From the NCBI GenBank assembly GCA_944472155.2, contig OX235277.1:27848804-27912803 (forward strand): a stretch of DNA of 64,000 nucleotides. The letters run 5' to 3'. This document shows positions 32,325-45,054 of the stretch, piece by piece. Below the pieces are notes generated by a model. It worked only from the letters and a program-made list of their open reading frames with translations, was not told where the DNA came from and searched no databases. Position 1 is the stretch's first letter. The number at the start of each line of letters is the position of its first letter. This stretch comes from Trichobilharzia szidati. Its lineage: Eukaryota; Platyhelminthes; Trematoda; Strigeidida; Schistosomatidae. The translations under genes and the position numbers were made by a program.

Positions 32325-34700
32325 TGAAATAATAGAGAAGATTTGTAGCTCAGGTGGATGATTTGCAATTAATAGTGTTCTCTGAGCTGGTTGATTTAGT
32401 TGCGGAGCTTTCTTCGTCCTCCTGCTGGACAACATTTTCAGCGCAATATTTAGCACAAAGTGAAATGATTTAAATTTCTTCATGAGTGATATAATTGCGT
32501 CTCCTGGTAACCATCTTTACATATGTATTGGTCATTTTCTATTGACTTGGATTTTAAACTTTCTGGTCACCTGATTTTATTTTTTTATTTTATTATTTGG
32601 TATATTTCGCCTATATTAACTTGTTTGTTAATTGCATATTCGTTTGAGTACCAGGCTTCTAGGAATTCCCTGAAATCACTTTTGGTGTTCCCTCTGTCTA
32701 AGATTTCGACATTATCCCAATCGAATTGATGTCCATAATTGTCTATATGCACTGATACTAAAGAATATATATCGTGTCTTTTCATGGCTGATTTGTGATC
32801 TTGGATTCTAATTCTAAGGGGACGCCCAATTTGGTCGATGTAATGCTTGTTGCAGTTCATACAATTTATTTTGTAAATGGTATTAATATTATCTCCTTTA
32901 TCTGTTGGATCTTTCTGTTTGCATAATATCGAATTAAGCGGTTTGACTGGCTTGTGTGCTATATCTATATCAAACGGTTTCAGTATTCTAGCTGTTATTT
33001 CAGAGATATTTCTCATGTATGGTAGGATGAATTTTCTTGTGGTCTTTGATGATGGTTCTTTGTTGGTGTTTTGATTCGACTTTAAGCGATTTTTGATGAA
33101 ATTTTGTGGATAACCATTCTTTTTGAAGACGGTTAGTAGGTACTTTTCTTCCATTCTTTTCAACTCTGGAGTGCCACAGTGTGTTTGAACTCTTTTAAAC
33201 AATGTCTGCACACAGTTTCGTTTGTGAGTAATTGGATTATTGCTAGTATAGTTGAGTATTTGATCTGTGTGCTTTGATTTTCTATATACTTGTGTTTCTA
33301 AATTTCCTGTGTTGTTTCTCCTGATTAAGACATCTAAAAATGGGATTTTGTTATCTAATTCTTCTCTTGTGAATTCGATGTCTTCAGATATGCTGTTTAT
33401 TAGTTATGGGTATATTCTAAATCATTTCTCTTAATTATTACAAATGTGTCATCAGCGTAACGTACCCAGATTTTCGGTTTAATTATAGGTAGAGCTATTA
33501 ATTCTAATCTTTGCATAACAGCTTCAGCTATTAATCCTGATATGGGCGATTCCATTGATGTTCTTTTTATTTGTTCATATATTTGAGTATTGAATTGGAA
33601 GTATGTTGTAAGGCATAATTTTATGAGTTCTATCCAAGTTGAACTTTGCGTTTTTATGTTTTCATCACTATAGAGTAATTGTTGCATAGTTTCTGTTGCT
33701 AGTTTTGAACTAACTGAAGAATATAATGCTGTGACATCAAAGGACACCATTATTTCATTGTCTTCTACTTGAATGTTTTTGATTTTTTCTAAAAATTGGA
33801 TTGATGAATTGATAGAATGGTCGCATGGTTCTGTTAGGTAATTTAATTTCCTGAAAAGTTCTTTAGATAGATTATATGTTGGTGTTCCTGGAAGCGAAAT
33901 GATTGGTCGTAAGGGATTGTTTGGTTTGTGTAGTTTTGGTCTACCATAGAATCGAGGTTAAATTGGCCCGTTAGATTTCACTCGCTATTGATCTTGTTCT
34001 GTAATTTGTCCTGATTTCGTTAGTTTATTTAAGGTTGTTCTGATTTTGTTGTCTAATGTTTGTATGTTGTTTTTGGCAACTGTTGATATACGTTATTATC
34101 TTTGAGTAAATCCTCTGCTCTCTTTATGTAGTCTTCTGTGTCCAGGATTACTGTTGTTCTTCCTTTATCAGCCAGTAGAATAACTAAATCTTTTCTATTC
34201 TTGAGTTTCTTCAATGCATTTTGCTCTTCAGTGCTAAGTTGGAAATTATGTCTTTTCTGTTTGAGTATAGGTATGATACATTGACGTATTCCTTGTTGTA
34301 CTTCCTCATTTAATTTTGATAATTTGAGTGATGATTCTAAGGAAACACACAAATCTGTTACTGAATCGTCACCAGTATTTTAGTTGAGTCCTTTCTGAAG
34401 AAGCTGTTCTTCTGCTTTTGATAATGGTTGTTTCGATAGATTTACTATGCAATTATTTAAAGTTTCTTCAGATGGTTGTTTGGATATCTTAGCTAGTTTT
34501 CCTTTGAGGACAACTCGCCTTCACTCCTTGTGTTGTTCGCTTAATATTTTAATGGCAGTATTCAATGTTGACAGATGTTCTGGTGTAAGAGTCTGTTCAA
34601 CCTTTTCTTTTTGGAATCTAATCATATGTTGGTATTTTTTAATCCTGTTGTGTGCATCTGTGATCATCAATTTCACCATTTGCTTTCCATATTATATAAA
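32325..34700 (-). mobile_element. PLE family B, near full length
   Basis: Complete from an N-terminal methionine (34679) to the 3' tail (AATAGAGAAGATTTG at 32328). The same tail occurs at 17312-18090 and, decayed, at 44365-44500. No inverted flank was found at its 5' side. Confidence 0.85.
32585..34679 (-). pseudogene. PLE family B polyprotein (RT plus GIY-YIG), with stops
   Basis: About 700 codons. The N-terminal part (34380-34679) starts M-V-K-L-M-I-T-D-A-H and contains L-S-K-A-E-E-Q-L-L-Q-K-G-L-N. The fingers segment (34053-34352) has L-V-I-L-L-A-D-K-G-R. Near 33900 is G-R-P-K-L-H-K-P with P-L-R-P-I. The palm (33400-33750) has V-S-F-D-V-T-A-L-Y and the intact catalytic R-Y-A-D-D-T-F. The thumb/linker and endonuclease (32585-33211) have K-N-G-Y-P-Q-N-F-I and K-H-Y-I-D-Q-I-G-R; the usual Y-I-G is Y-I-D here. 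In-frame stops occur near 34510, 34382, 33985 and 33400, so it is not expected to be active. Confidence 0.88.
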
Positions 34701-35190
34701 ACCACGTATTGAGATTTATTCAGTCACAGATATGCCATATGATCTGAATATCATTATTGATGTATTTGCTGTATACGCTTGGGTACTGAATGATTTAGTC
34801 ACTTACAGAATATTCGGGCCTGTCACTTCTTAATTGTTTGGATCTAACCAGGAGAGCTTGGATGAATTAATAAGTGCTAATTCATCACGTTTGTCTTTAA
34901 AAATATTGGAATTACTATCCTAGATACAGATTAGGAGAATATCTTTATTAAAGCAACCACTTAACAAATTAAAACTATGCGAGTACATTAAGGTTTCATA
35001 TAGAGAAGCGCAATTCAATGACAAAAGTAAGACTAAAGGTAAAGACGACCAGAATTAAACAACATAGATCATATAAATGAAAATGAAAACGACGGTGAGT
35101 ACAAAAAATGGGTGACTAGCTAACTGTTGCATTGGGGATATAATAAATTACTGATCTATTACAAAATATCTCTAGAAACGCATTCCGAAT
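34700..35190. other. No feature recognised
   Basis: AT-rich sequence between a PLE and an RTE fragment. Confidence 0.4.
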
Positions 35191-35735
35191 TATTATTATT
35201 GTTTCCTTTAATTCCTAGAGGAACAAAGGGCTTCAGCCGTGCGTCTCCATTGCGTTCGGTTCTCTGCTAGAGTCTTCACCTGGCTCCGAGTCTGCCATCT
35301 CCTCTTCACATGACTTCCTCCAAGTCACCCTTCAACTGACAACCAACTCGCCGCTTCCTTTTCGGGTTCCACTAGAAGGGCCTGTCGTGTGATGTCGCTT
35401 GATGGTTTTCTCAGAGTATAGCCAATCCATCTCCATTTCTTCCTGCCTATTTGTTGCGCAATCGGTTCCTGTTGGGTTAGTTCGCTCATTGCTAGAGATC
35501 TCTGTTGCTGATCTCTTCTGGCTGGCCATCTGATCTTGAGTAGTATTGAGCGAAGACAACTGTTAATGAAGGTTTGTAGTTTGTTTGAGATGCTCTTTAT
35601 AACGCGCCAAGTCTCTGATCCGTATAGTGGCATTGACTTGACATTGGAGTTGAAAATCCGGATCTTATTTTTGATGTTGAGTGCTGTTGACTTCCACACA
35701 GACTCCGAATTGATCATAGTTATTTTTGTTTGGTA
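35190..35735 (-). mobile_element. RTE 3' fragment
   Basis: The minus strand reads L-Y-G-S-E-T-W-R-V-I-K-S-I-S-N-K-L and I-G-R-K-K-W-R-W-I-G-Y-T-L-R-K-P-S. The 3' tail is the ATTATTATTGTTT run at 35191. It is the same subfamily as 19613-20372. Confidence 0.8.
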
Positions 35736-35989
35736 GAGTTCAAAATGAAAAGAATGGTGGTATCTGAGATTCATTTCTTGATGATCTGGTTCGAATTCTG
35801 ATCCATCCAATAAGGAAGGGGATAAAGTAAGGATCTGCATTATCATAGTTATACGCGACCAAATACATTAGTACGCCTTCTTTTCTTCTTCTAAGATGTT
35901 AGATTTAGCGGAATACACATCGTAAACATCACATTTCCATTTCATCCTCTTCCCTGTACTCCTTCAAAGTTAACTGCACGATTTACCAT

Positions 35990-36420
35990 AAGCGTTCATC
36001 TCCTCATCACACGACCTCCTTTATTTCACTCTCGAACACCTGCCTAGTGAGTGATGTCATTCAGCGGTCTCTTCAATGAATGCTCGATCCATCTCCATTT
36101 CTTCCTGTCTATTTCTAAAGTAATGTGTTCTTGGCTGCTTCATTTGCAGAGTTCTTGTTGTTAATCGTTCCTTACTAGCCATCTGATCTTCACTTTCGAA
36201 AAAAAAGGGCACATGTTGACGAGAGTCTGCAGTGGCCTACTAAGAAGGCTTTTCGTGACGCGAGCACCGAGTAAGGGAATCATAGGGAACTTCCGATTGA
36301 CTTGACATTAGTGCTGAAAATCCGAATCTTTTTTTCATTTTCCTGTTTACATCAGATTTCCACACTGATTTCGGATTAATGAGGGTCTGTCTTACTTTTT
36401 TCGATCCTGTCAGGCTTCCA
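35990..36420 (-). mobile_element. RTE 3' fragment, decayed
   Basis: Pieces matching the C-terminal coding region (for example the minus-strand W-R-W-I-E-H-S-L-K-R-P segment near 36070) are interrupted by stops. Confidence 0.6.
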
Positions 36421-36429
36421 CATCCTCAA

Positions 36430-37075
36430 GACAATCACGGTACTATTGTTTTAATATTTTCTTTCATTGCTAACATTGGTTAGTTAATCAATATTAAGCA
36501 CACATATTCCATCTATCAGTTGCTCTTATATTTCAAATTCATAATGATTATTTATTGTTAATATCAGCTGTAAATAGGCAGTTAAATTCATTTAAACAAA
36601 ATTTTCGGTCTAATCTGTGAAAACAAGTTTCTGCCTTTCTAAGGTAAAAGACATACAGGGTTTTCTTTCTGTCTGCACATGACAAGATTGCAAAATTGTT
36701 TTTGTGCGCCAAATACAGTAAAAAACAACGGTCTTCATTTTTCTTGAAAACAAAAGTGTAGGTCAATGAAAACTAAAATGTCATTTCGAGGTTATTTTTA
36801 ATTTTTTTTAGTGATGGTGATAACAGCTGTTTGCAGATGCATGTATTCACTCTGCTGCCGCTTATCTTCTACGATCATTTGTTATTCACAAAAATTAATA
36901 TATAATATGTAGGCTTTCCTTAAAACACAAAAGCCTAACTTGTATACTTCTGTTGCCAATTAAGATATTTTTATCCTAAAATGAATCGATTTTTGCTGGA
37001 TGGCTGTAGAAATCCCACTTCCAAAGGATTTTTTCACTATAGTGTGTCAACTACTCAAGTTATTTAAGTAGTAGT
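36430..37075. other. No feature recognised
   Basis: AT-rich; a TAG-repeat stretch at 37068-37080 precedes the LTR-like repeat. Confidence 0.4.
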
Positions 37076-37080
37076 AGTAG

Positions 37081-37615
<535 letters not shown>

Positions 37616-37664
37616 GTAGTAGTCTGGCACACTAGGACAAATGAAGGCAATTCGACCCTCAAGG

Positions 37665-38260
37665 CCCACAAAATCTGATGCAGAGACGGGTATTCGCCAA
37701 TGACAACAGTTGACTGTCGTGCGCTATTGCTCGCAAACTGACAGAAGCTAGAATATATCCACTACCCGATTTCAATGAGCTGGCTAAACACTGACATGGT
37801 GGTTATATAGGCTGAAGGTTCAGGATTTTCATTCCTGGTGATGCCATGAGTGTTTATTGATAAATTGTCATCAAATAAAATGAAACAGCCGTCCAGTGAT
37901 CCTTGGTTTCAAATGTTGCTCTAACTCATGCAGATTCTTAGGGATGTCTACGATTACTTCAAAGATCCCGTCTTAGGTAATGACAAAATTACAGGATTTT
38001 CATCATGAGCTGACATTAGTTAGAGAACCACTGGAAAACCTGGGAGTACTGGACAGCTGTTTCGTCCTAGTTTGGGCCTCTTCATGAGTACGCACCCACT
38101 GGGATTCGGATTCAGCGTACTGATGAAGAGTCCCAAACTAGGACGAAACAACTGTCCAGTACTCGCAGGTTTTCCAATGGTTCTCTAACTAATGTCAGCT
38201 CATGACGAAAATCCTGTAACCAATCAAATCCCTACAAACCAACACTTGAATGACAAAATT
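37665..38260. repeat. Hammerhead-family short elements, including a tight palindrome
   Basis: A diverged plus copy (37665-37960) is followed by a minus half (37990-38100) and plus half (38115-38260) that mirror each other almost perfectly. Both hammerheads keep stem I, stem II, GAAA and the GTC triplet (38118-38165 on plus), but the core is ATGAAGA, with C3 replaced by A. Confidence 0.75.
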
Positions 38261-38454
38261 AAGTGGTCCATTTGTTCACGTTTCATAATCAAGTTGCTAG
38301 ATATCATGTGAACCCTTATTATTTCTTACAAATAACCTCTTATTTTCCAAGTTTTGCTTATTACAAAATTAAGGAGTTTCTGTTTCTCATGGAATTCAGA
38401 AAGAAGAATTAAAACTTGGTATAGCATTTATGAATAATTCCATGGGTTAATTTT

Positions 38455-40130
38455 GTTTTGATAAGGTCTCACAGTGTTATACAGTAATATTTACTGATGA
38501 CGTTTCGAGCACAATTTATTGCTCATAATCATATCAAGGTAATCACACGACTTCCTAAATTCATTTATATAGTTCCATTGTTTTTCACTTGATTTTCACT
38601 TGATTCCATTGGTAGTAGTATTTTCTATATTTCGAGTATGAGTGATGAATCATTTCTATTGCATGTGTTGGATGTAGATTCGATGAACAAGGAGTCAATA
38701 ATCAACCTCTTTCTCCACCTAACTATATCACTTCTTAGAATTTTAACCCTCTCCCGACTACCCTATTGTGTGGTTGTGTGTTAATGCATGCTTTGCAATT
38801 GCTGAGCTTTTTTCTAAATTACTTATCTTCTCAGGGTCAACCATTCTTACGTTAGCCACTGAATTCTTATGTTCCGACAATCTGACTACCCCCAACCTAC
38901 TAGTTTGCTATCATTGCAAGTTATTTTGTAAATTATATTATTTTGTCTAATTGGGTCAACCAACAGGGTCCTTCAACCTACAGAGCTTGTCCTAACTGAG
39001 TGAGTCTATAGGTTTAAATGCCACCACCCTAATTCCTGCTTTATTGAAAATCCTACGTAGGGAGGGTCTCAGATGTCCCCTCTTTATATGGTATAACTGT
39101 AGATGACTTATATTCTCTCTTATTTATGTTACTATTACTAGTTTGACAATTCTTTTTAATTTTATTTTAGCCTTTTTCAATCTTCCTAATGAATTTTAAA
39201 AGATAGTTATTTAGCACCAACGCCTCTTCTATCTGTTTTATTTCATCATTTAAGTCTTTTTTGTGCTACTTAGTGCTACTGCTCGGTTTGTTAGACACTT
39301 AACTCAGCCACCTGCCTTCACAGACAGTTTACGGATGAGATGAATTAAAGTCTAAATATCTATTAGAATGCGTTAGTTTTCTATAAACACTAGTGTGTAA
39401 TTTGCCTTCTTCTATTCGTTTTGTTTTACAATCTAACATAGCTAATTCTCCGTGCTCATTTTCGGTTTCAAATGTGAATTTTATTCCCTCTACTGGTGAG
39501 TTTATATGTGTCAAGAAGCTAGACAGGGATATGTTCTGTTTTTAACACTGTGAAAGTGTCATCCACATATCTCCACCATATTTTTGGAGTAGGATTAAAC
39601 GTATTAAGTGCCATATTTTCCCAGCTATCCATAAATATATCTGCTACGATAGGGGATATTGGTGATCCCATTGCTACACCTTCAGTTTGTCTTTATATTT
39701 TGCCTTGGAATTTAAAGATAGTAGATGTGAGACACAACTGAACTCCTAAAATCATTTCTTCTTCGTCCTATAAGTTAGTTCAGGGTCTGAAGTTAATTCT
39801 TTTTTAACTGCTCCCAAGGCCATATTTATTGGTATGTTAGTATAAAGACTGGTTATATCAAAACTAACCATTGTTTCATCATTTTCTAGTTGAATGTCAT
39901 TTAGTTTATTTTTCATCTCAAATGAATTAGCTAGTCTCGAGTTTGAGCGATTTTTAATGGGGCATATTATTAGAGCTAAGTGTTTTGATAATTCATAAGT
40001 AGGAGTATTCCTAAAATCTACTATTGGTCGTATGGGGTACCCTGGTTTATGTATCTTAGTAGTACCATATATTCTACTAGCATTTATGAATAAGGACGAA
40101 GAGTAAATACGCCAAGTCGAATTCACAATT
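38455..40130 (-). mobile_element. PLE family C, 5'-truncated
   Basis: From the 5' end: Y-G-T-T-K-I-H-K-P-G-Y-P-I-R-P-I-V-D and V-S-F-D-I-T-S-L-Y-T-N-I-P (palm) at 39752-40126. Next are L-D-C-K-T-K-R-I-E-E-G and V-Y-R-K-L-T-H-S-N at 39329-39514, a frameshifted linker, and a decayed endonuclease (L-S-E-H-K-N-S-V-A-N near 38850). The tail holds a hammerhead relic near 38487-38545 (stem II GAGCA/TGCTC, GAAAC, GTC; core ATGATTA). Confidence 0.82.
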
Positions 40131-40134
40131 TACA

Positions 40135-40870
40135 CCGATCAAAGTGAAATTGAATCACACTTTCCTTTGGAAACCGAAATAATTCAGACCACAGCATGTC
40201 ACCTGTATATTAATGTAAATGGCAATCAAGAAGGAGGGGATAAATTCCTGACGTTATATATTACTGACTGCTCTAAATGAGTAGTTAGATACCACTCGCA
40301 TGAACCCACAGTAATTACTACCCAACCAGATAGAAGTTATCTAAACACCAACGGATGACAATTTCGCATGTCTGTGGCCAGGTTTATCGGGGCAGAAAGT
40401 CTACTCAGAGCTATCTGATGTTATTTTTGGTTCTTTTGTTAATATGGATTCATAATGCCAGTCACTTTGACACAGTTTAGTCGCATTTTTTTGAATTTCC
40501 TGTTGCTTGTTCACCTTTAACCTAAATGACTGAAATGACGGATATTTTATTAGTGTCTTTTATTGCTAAGTATTGACTACCAGTGTAGTCCGGGATGAGC
40601 GTGTTACATCAAGGATCGATCATGGAACCCTCAGGTTATATGTCGTAAGCATTTTATCATTTCTATTCTAAGTTATAGTCAGGCAGAATATGTCACACAA
40701 GCTTTTATTGTTAGCCATAAAATCATGATTCATGCCTGTACTTACATGACAACCTTACTGGTCAGTTTTGACTCGTTTATTTACGGCTTGATTTTCTGTG
40801 GTTTCGTGAATATGAGATACCGAGTATTTTGTCTAACGAAATGGTGTGAGATAATTTCGAGTGTTGTCTA
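40135..40870. other. No feature recognised
   Basis: Unassigned AT-rich DNA between two PLE copies. Confidence 0.4.
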
Positions 40871-40871
40871 A

Positions 40872-41912
40872 TTCCAATTCGACGGGCGTCTATTCCGTCA
40901 AGTTGATCGTGTCGTAATGCGAATCCCTTTGGGACCACTTTTCGCGGACTCGTTCTTGTCAGGCCGAGAAGCCAGTACCTTGCAGCAACATATACAAGAA
41001 ACGGGTGTATACCTAAGATATGTTGATGACATTTTTATTGTCTGTGGAAGCAAATCAAATGCTAAAGACATGTTGATAAAATTCAACTCATGCCATCCAA
41101 ATCTCAATTTCACAATAGAACATGAGGAAAACCATACTATCATTTACCTAGACATTTTTCTAGCGAAAATGACTGGTGGCACAATCGAAAGATCTATATT
41201 TAGAAAGTCTTCATGGACAGGACAGTACATGCATTTCAAGAGCTTTGTTCCAATCCAGTATAAAAAGATCTTAGTCAGAACACTGTTCAATAAAGCACGG
41301 AAAATTTCTTCTGACAGTACAATTGAGCATGAAATAAAAGCTCTGAAGGATATTTTATCTAAGAATGGATATCCTGAGAGGTTCATTGATAAATAATCCA
41401 AAGAAATTAGCCTCTGCAAAACTATCCAAACAGTTCCGAAGAAACCTGTCTATATAAGTTTGCCGTCCAAAGGAGATGATGTACAGGAAGTAGTCAAACG
41501 AAGACTCGATAAAGCTGTCAAGAGAACTTATTATGCAGTAAAACTTGTTATCCTTAACACCACTAAGCGAGTGCTTCAACAATCTGGGAAAGACCAGTCT
41601 CCAATCCTCGACACTTCAAACTGCGTATATCAATTTGATGAGTGTGTTTGTGGAAGCAAATACATAGGTCGTACAGAAAGGCGATTGTTTACTCGCATGA
41701 TGGAGCATTTACCAATATGGTTGAAAACAGCTGAGTACAAAGTGCCAAAATCCTCAATAAAAAAACATCGTGTGGACCATAAACATGATATCAACGCTGT
41801 GGAGTCATTCACTGTTATTGTCAGCAGACACAGAAACAAGAAGATGCTTGCAATTGCAGAGGCGTGTGCAATTCGAGTTTATAAACCAGGACCTGTGTAC
41901 AAAAGGAGATGA
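40872..41912 (+). pseudogene. PLE reverse transcriptase palm plus GIY-YIG, one stop
   Basis: Reads F-D-G-R-L-F-R-Q-V-D-R-V-V-M-R-I-P-L-G-P-L, then the intact catalytic L-R-Y-V-D-D-I-F-I-V, the thumb (F-R-K-S-S-W-T-G-Q-Y), and N-G-Y-P-E-R-F-I-D-K. A single TAA at 41394 interrupts. The same frame then resumes through V-P-K-K-P-V-Y-I-S-L-P, E-C-V-C-G-S-K-Y-I-G-R-T (GIY-YIG) and I-A-E-A-C-A-I. The N-terminal third is missing. It is among the least decayed PLE copies here and has a tail of ATT repeats (41955-42070). Confidence 0.85.
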
Positions 41913-41954
41913 AGGTAATTCTGAATCTACCATGGCAATACGTTTTACTTATTA

Positions 41955-42070
41955 TTCTACCTCTTATTATTATTACCATTATTATTATTCTTGATTCATT
42001 TAAAACTATCCTTTATCAGTGGGATTATCTTAACTCACTTCAACACTATTATTATTATTGTTATTAATGA
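41955..42070. repeat. ATT-rich trinucleotide tract
   Basis: Interrupted TTA/ATT units follow the PLE stop codon. Confidence 0.75.
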
Positions 42071-42074
42071 CCAT

Positions 42075-42900
42075 TACTATTGATATTACTCTGTTTGCAA
42101 TTCTTGTTATATTCTCTAATGACTAATTGTTCATCTAAGTGATGTAATTGAAGCGTTATGCATTTTATCTTAATTTTGATCTCTCATACTCTCTCTCTCC
42201 TTATCTGTTTGAACATGACCTGGAAAACATTCGCACGTGTCTTTCTGAATGACTAATTCAATGCAGTTTATTTACTTATCAGTCCTATATCTCTCAATGT
42301 AATTTCAATAGTATATATGCGTGTATGTAGAGTATTCAGCTGACGAGTTTTGCCGAAATTTGATGAAATCAATAAATCCTGCTTTAGTAACCTTTATTGC
42401 TTGTTTCAAATTCGAGTGATCATTTAGTTAAAGCATCATTTTCTGGAGGCTTATTCCAGTCAAGTTAGAGGAACCCATGACCGAATAACACTCAGTGATA
42501 GCATAAAACTCAACATGAGATGCACTTCCCAAATTCAAAGTGGGTTAACAATTAGTTAATCCATGGAAACCTTTAGATAACCTGCATTAAACTGGCTTTC
42601 CAAAATGTGCAAAAATATGAATTTATAGAAAAAGTTTTTTAGAAATACATTAAAAAATTATTGTAATTATGATGGGCCTACTGAGGGGATTTCGTTCGGC
42701 TGGTCAGCTTTAATCAACTCAGAAATTGAGTTTTCCACACATTCATGAGAATCTGCTGTTTCTGAGGTCAAACAAATCGATTGTAGGAACAACTGCCTAG
42801 CAGAAATGATATTCATTAATGGCAGATTATATGTTACATTATGTGTTACAAATTGTCAGAAGCGAGTGGTTGAAAGTCAGTCTATTGTCTGAATAATAAG
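42075..42900. other. No feature recognised
   Basis: No exon or element signal was found. Confidence 0.4.
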
Positions 42901-42904
42901 ATTT

Positions 42905-43550
42905 TTGGATTTTCATCATGAGCTGACATTAGTTAGAGAACCATTGGAAAACCTGCAGGGAGTACTGGACAGCTGTTTCGTCCTAGTTTGGGACTCTTCT
43001 GCAGCACGCATCCACCGGGATACGAACCCAGGACCTTCTGGTTACAAGGCGAGCACGTATACCATTAAGCCACTGGGACCCGATCCAATGGTCCATGAAT
43101 TCTAACTTCTGCCAATTCACGACATAGCGCGACCCCTAGTCAATGTCTTCGACGAGTATTTGTCCTCACACCCGACCTGCTGCACCCTACTGGTCACGAC
43201 GTCTCACTAGAATCCCAGGTAACTACCTACCTGAATAGGGCAAGTCGCTAGTGAGCATCTCATTGATATTCAAGTGTTGGTTTGTAGGGATTCGATTGGT
43301 AGAAGTTAGAATTCATGGACCATTGGATCGGGTCCCAGTGGCTTAATGGTATACGTGCTCGCCTTGTAACCAGAAGGTCCTGGGTTCGTATCCCGGTGAG
43401 TGCGTACTGCCGAAGAGTCCCAAACTAGGACGAAACAGCTGTCCAGTACTCACAGCTGGTTTTCCAATGGTTCTCTAACTAATGTCAGCTCATGATGAAA
43501 ATCCTGAAACCAACCAAATCCCTACAAACCAACACTTGAATAAGATTTTT
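42905..43550. repeat. Hammerhead-family short elements, inverted pair (best-preserved tRNA head)
   Basis: A minus copy (42905-43290) and a plus copy (43298-43545) face each other. The plus copy has A box CAGTGGCTTAATGGTATACG and B box GGGTTCGTATCCC at the right spacing, then GTACTG, a CCGAAGA core (U4 to C), GTCC/GGAC, GAAA and GTC. The minus copy's core is CAGAAGA (U4 to A). Both ribozymes are predicted inactive. Confidence 0.75.
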
Positions 43551-43554
43551 GCCA

Positions 43555-44080
43555 ACAAACCTGAATGTTTCTTCAGTATGTTCCTTAGTTTTGTTTGGAA
43601 TGTCGTCATCCTGCAAGTAATACTGTGTGGCATATTCAGTTGACAGATTATTATGGGACTGCATAATAATACAATGTTCGAGTTGTACATATTTATTAGG
43701 ATGAATCAAATTTCCAGGAATGCTTGGTTTACAGTGATTTTCCGTTTGCATTGAATCTCATCTTACAACTTAATTGCTTCCACTATTTGAAGAACGGAGT
43801 GCAAATTTTCTAAATTCAGTGATTTCGAAAAGTCTTGAATAGAAAAATGGTTATAATTTTTAGTATCACTGGCCTACCGCAACAATCCAACTCATGAATT
43901 TCAAACGAGGCAAGAACCACAAAGGGTAAGTTCTGACGACCAATGACTATGACTCCAAATACAGTCATGATAATGACTAAGAAACTGTGTTATTTTTAAA
44001 TCATGCAGAGCAAAGAACAACTGAATATCATCAATTTCACCTGTCTTTCTTTTCTCTCATATTTTTTTTCACTTACTGCA
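43555..44080. other. Intron, no feature recognised
   Basis: Unassigned sequence up to the polypyrimidine tract of exon f (44040-44078). Confidence 0.4.
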
Positions 44081-44081
44081 G

Positions 44082-44269
44082 TTTATTATTCAAAAAGGTT
44101 CTAAAGGGTTTGGATTCACTTTATGCGGCAATTGTCCTGTTTATGTTAGTCATGTTGAACCTGGTTCCCCAGCAATGAAGTGTGGAATACAAGCTGGAGA
44201 TTTTATCGTTGCTATTGACAATTTGAACGTATCAAGATCTACAAGTGACAGTGTTGTACGTATGTTTAG
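44082..44269 (+). CDS. RGS3: RGS3-like gene, exon f (PDZ domain)
   Basis: A 188-nt exon after cttactgcag and before gtaagt. It reads F-I-I-Q-K-G-S-K-G-F-G-F-T-L-C-G and continues through V-Y-V-S-H-V-E-P-G-S-P-A and G-I-Q-A-G-D-F-I-V-A-I-D-N. This is a textbook PDZ fold: GFGF carboxylate-binding loop, 'V-x-x-G-S-P-A' helix A, and 'G-x-x-x-G-D-x-I' strand. PDZ domains bind C-terminal tails; in vertebrate PDZ-RGS3 the domain binds ephrin-B. Phase in is 0 from exon e across a 14-kb intron; phase out is 2, completed to arginine by exon g. The C2-then-PDZ order is the RGS3 order. Confidence 0.95.
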
Positions 44270-44364
44270 GTAAGTGATAAAATGAAAGTAATATGCACTT
44301 TGTCATGTCCTTATCGAAAGAAAGCCAATGCTTCTCAATACAGCTTATTAAGAGTGACTTTTTG

Positions 44365-44790
44365 TTTTGAAATAATAGAGAAGATTTGCCACTCAGATGA
44401 ACACTTTTGACGAGATACTGTTCTGTTAGCTGAGGGGGTGAGTGTTTGACTGAGAAGCTTTCATACTCCTTTCAAACAACATCTTCAGCTCAAGCTTCAC
44501 TTCATCTGGTTTTCCGCAAACCTCTTTAGCATGCTGCATAATTGAGCATAAGCCTTCATCTCCTCTTTACATCATCTACTCAGTGGCAACCTCGTATCAA
44601 CGTCCAACTCGTCGTTGGGAGTTTAGGTTCCACTTGGATAACGTGGTGTGTGATGTTGGTCAGTGGATTCCTCAGTGCAAGCTCGGGTCATCTCCATTTC
44701 TTTCGACATATTTGTTGGGCAATATGTTTTTAGTTAGTTTGTCGCCTGATACAGGCGTTGTCTCAGGCTGAGATTACTTGAAATACATCC
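44365..44790 (-). mobile_element. PLE family B tail next to a decayed RTE 3' end
   Basis: 44365-44500 starts AATAATAGAGAAGATTTG like 32323 and keeps the family B tail pattern. 44520-44790 carries RTE C-terminal pieces (minus), such as the sequence around CATATTTGTTGGGCAAT. Both are too decayed to code. Confidence 0.55.
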
Positions 44791-45054
44791 ATCTAGTATA
44801 TGTGATTTTGCATAGATGCAAAAACTAAAAATTGGCTTTAACATGTCCTAACTTCAGTTCTCAGCCCTACTAGCTGTGTAAAGACAATAAAAGAGAGCAT
44901 TATAAAGGCTGAGTTGAGTTCATAATCCAGAGCTATGTTCAAATTCCTGATGGGAATAAACAACACATACACTAATAATGACTCTCCAAAACAATAAAAA
45001 AATATCCACACGGAACATTTGCATAAAGAAATTGTATATATATATATATATAAT

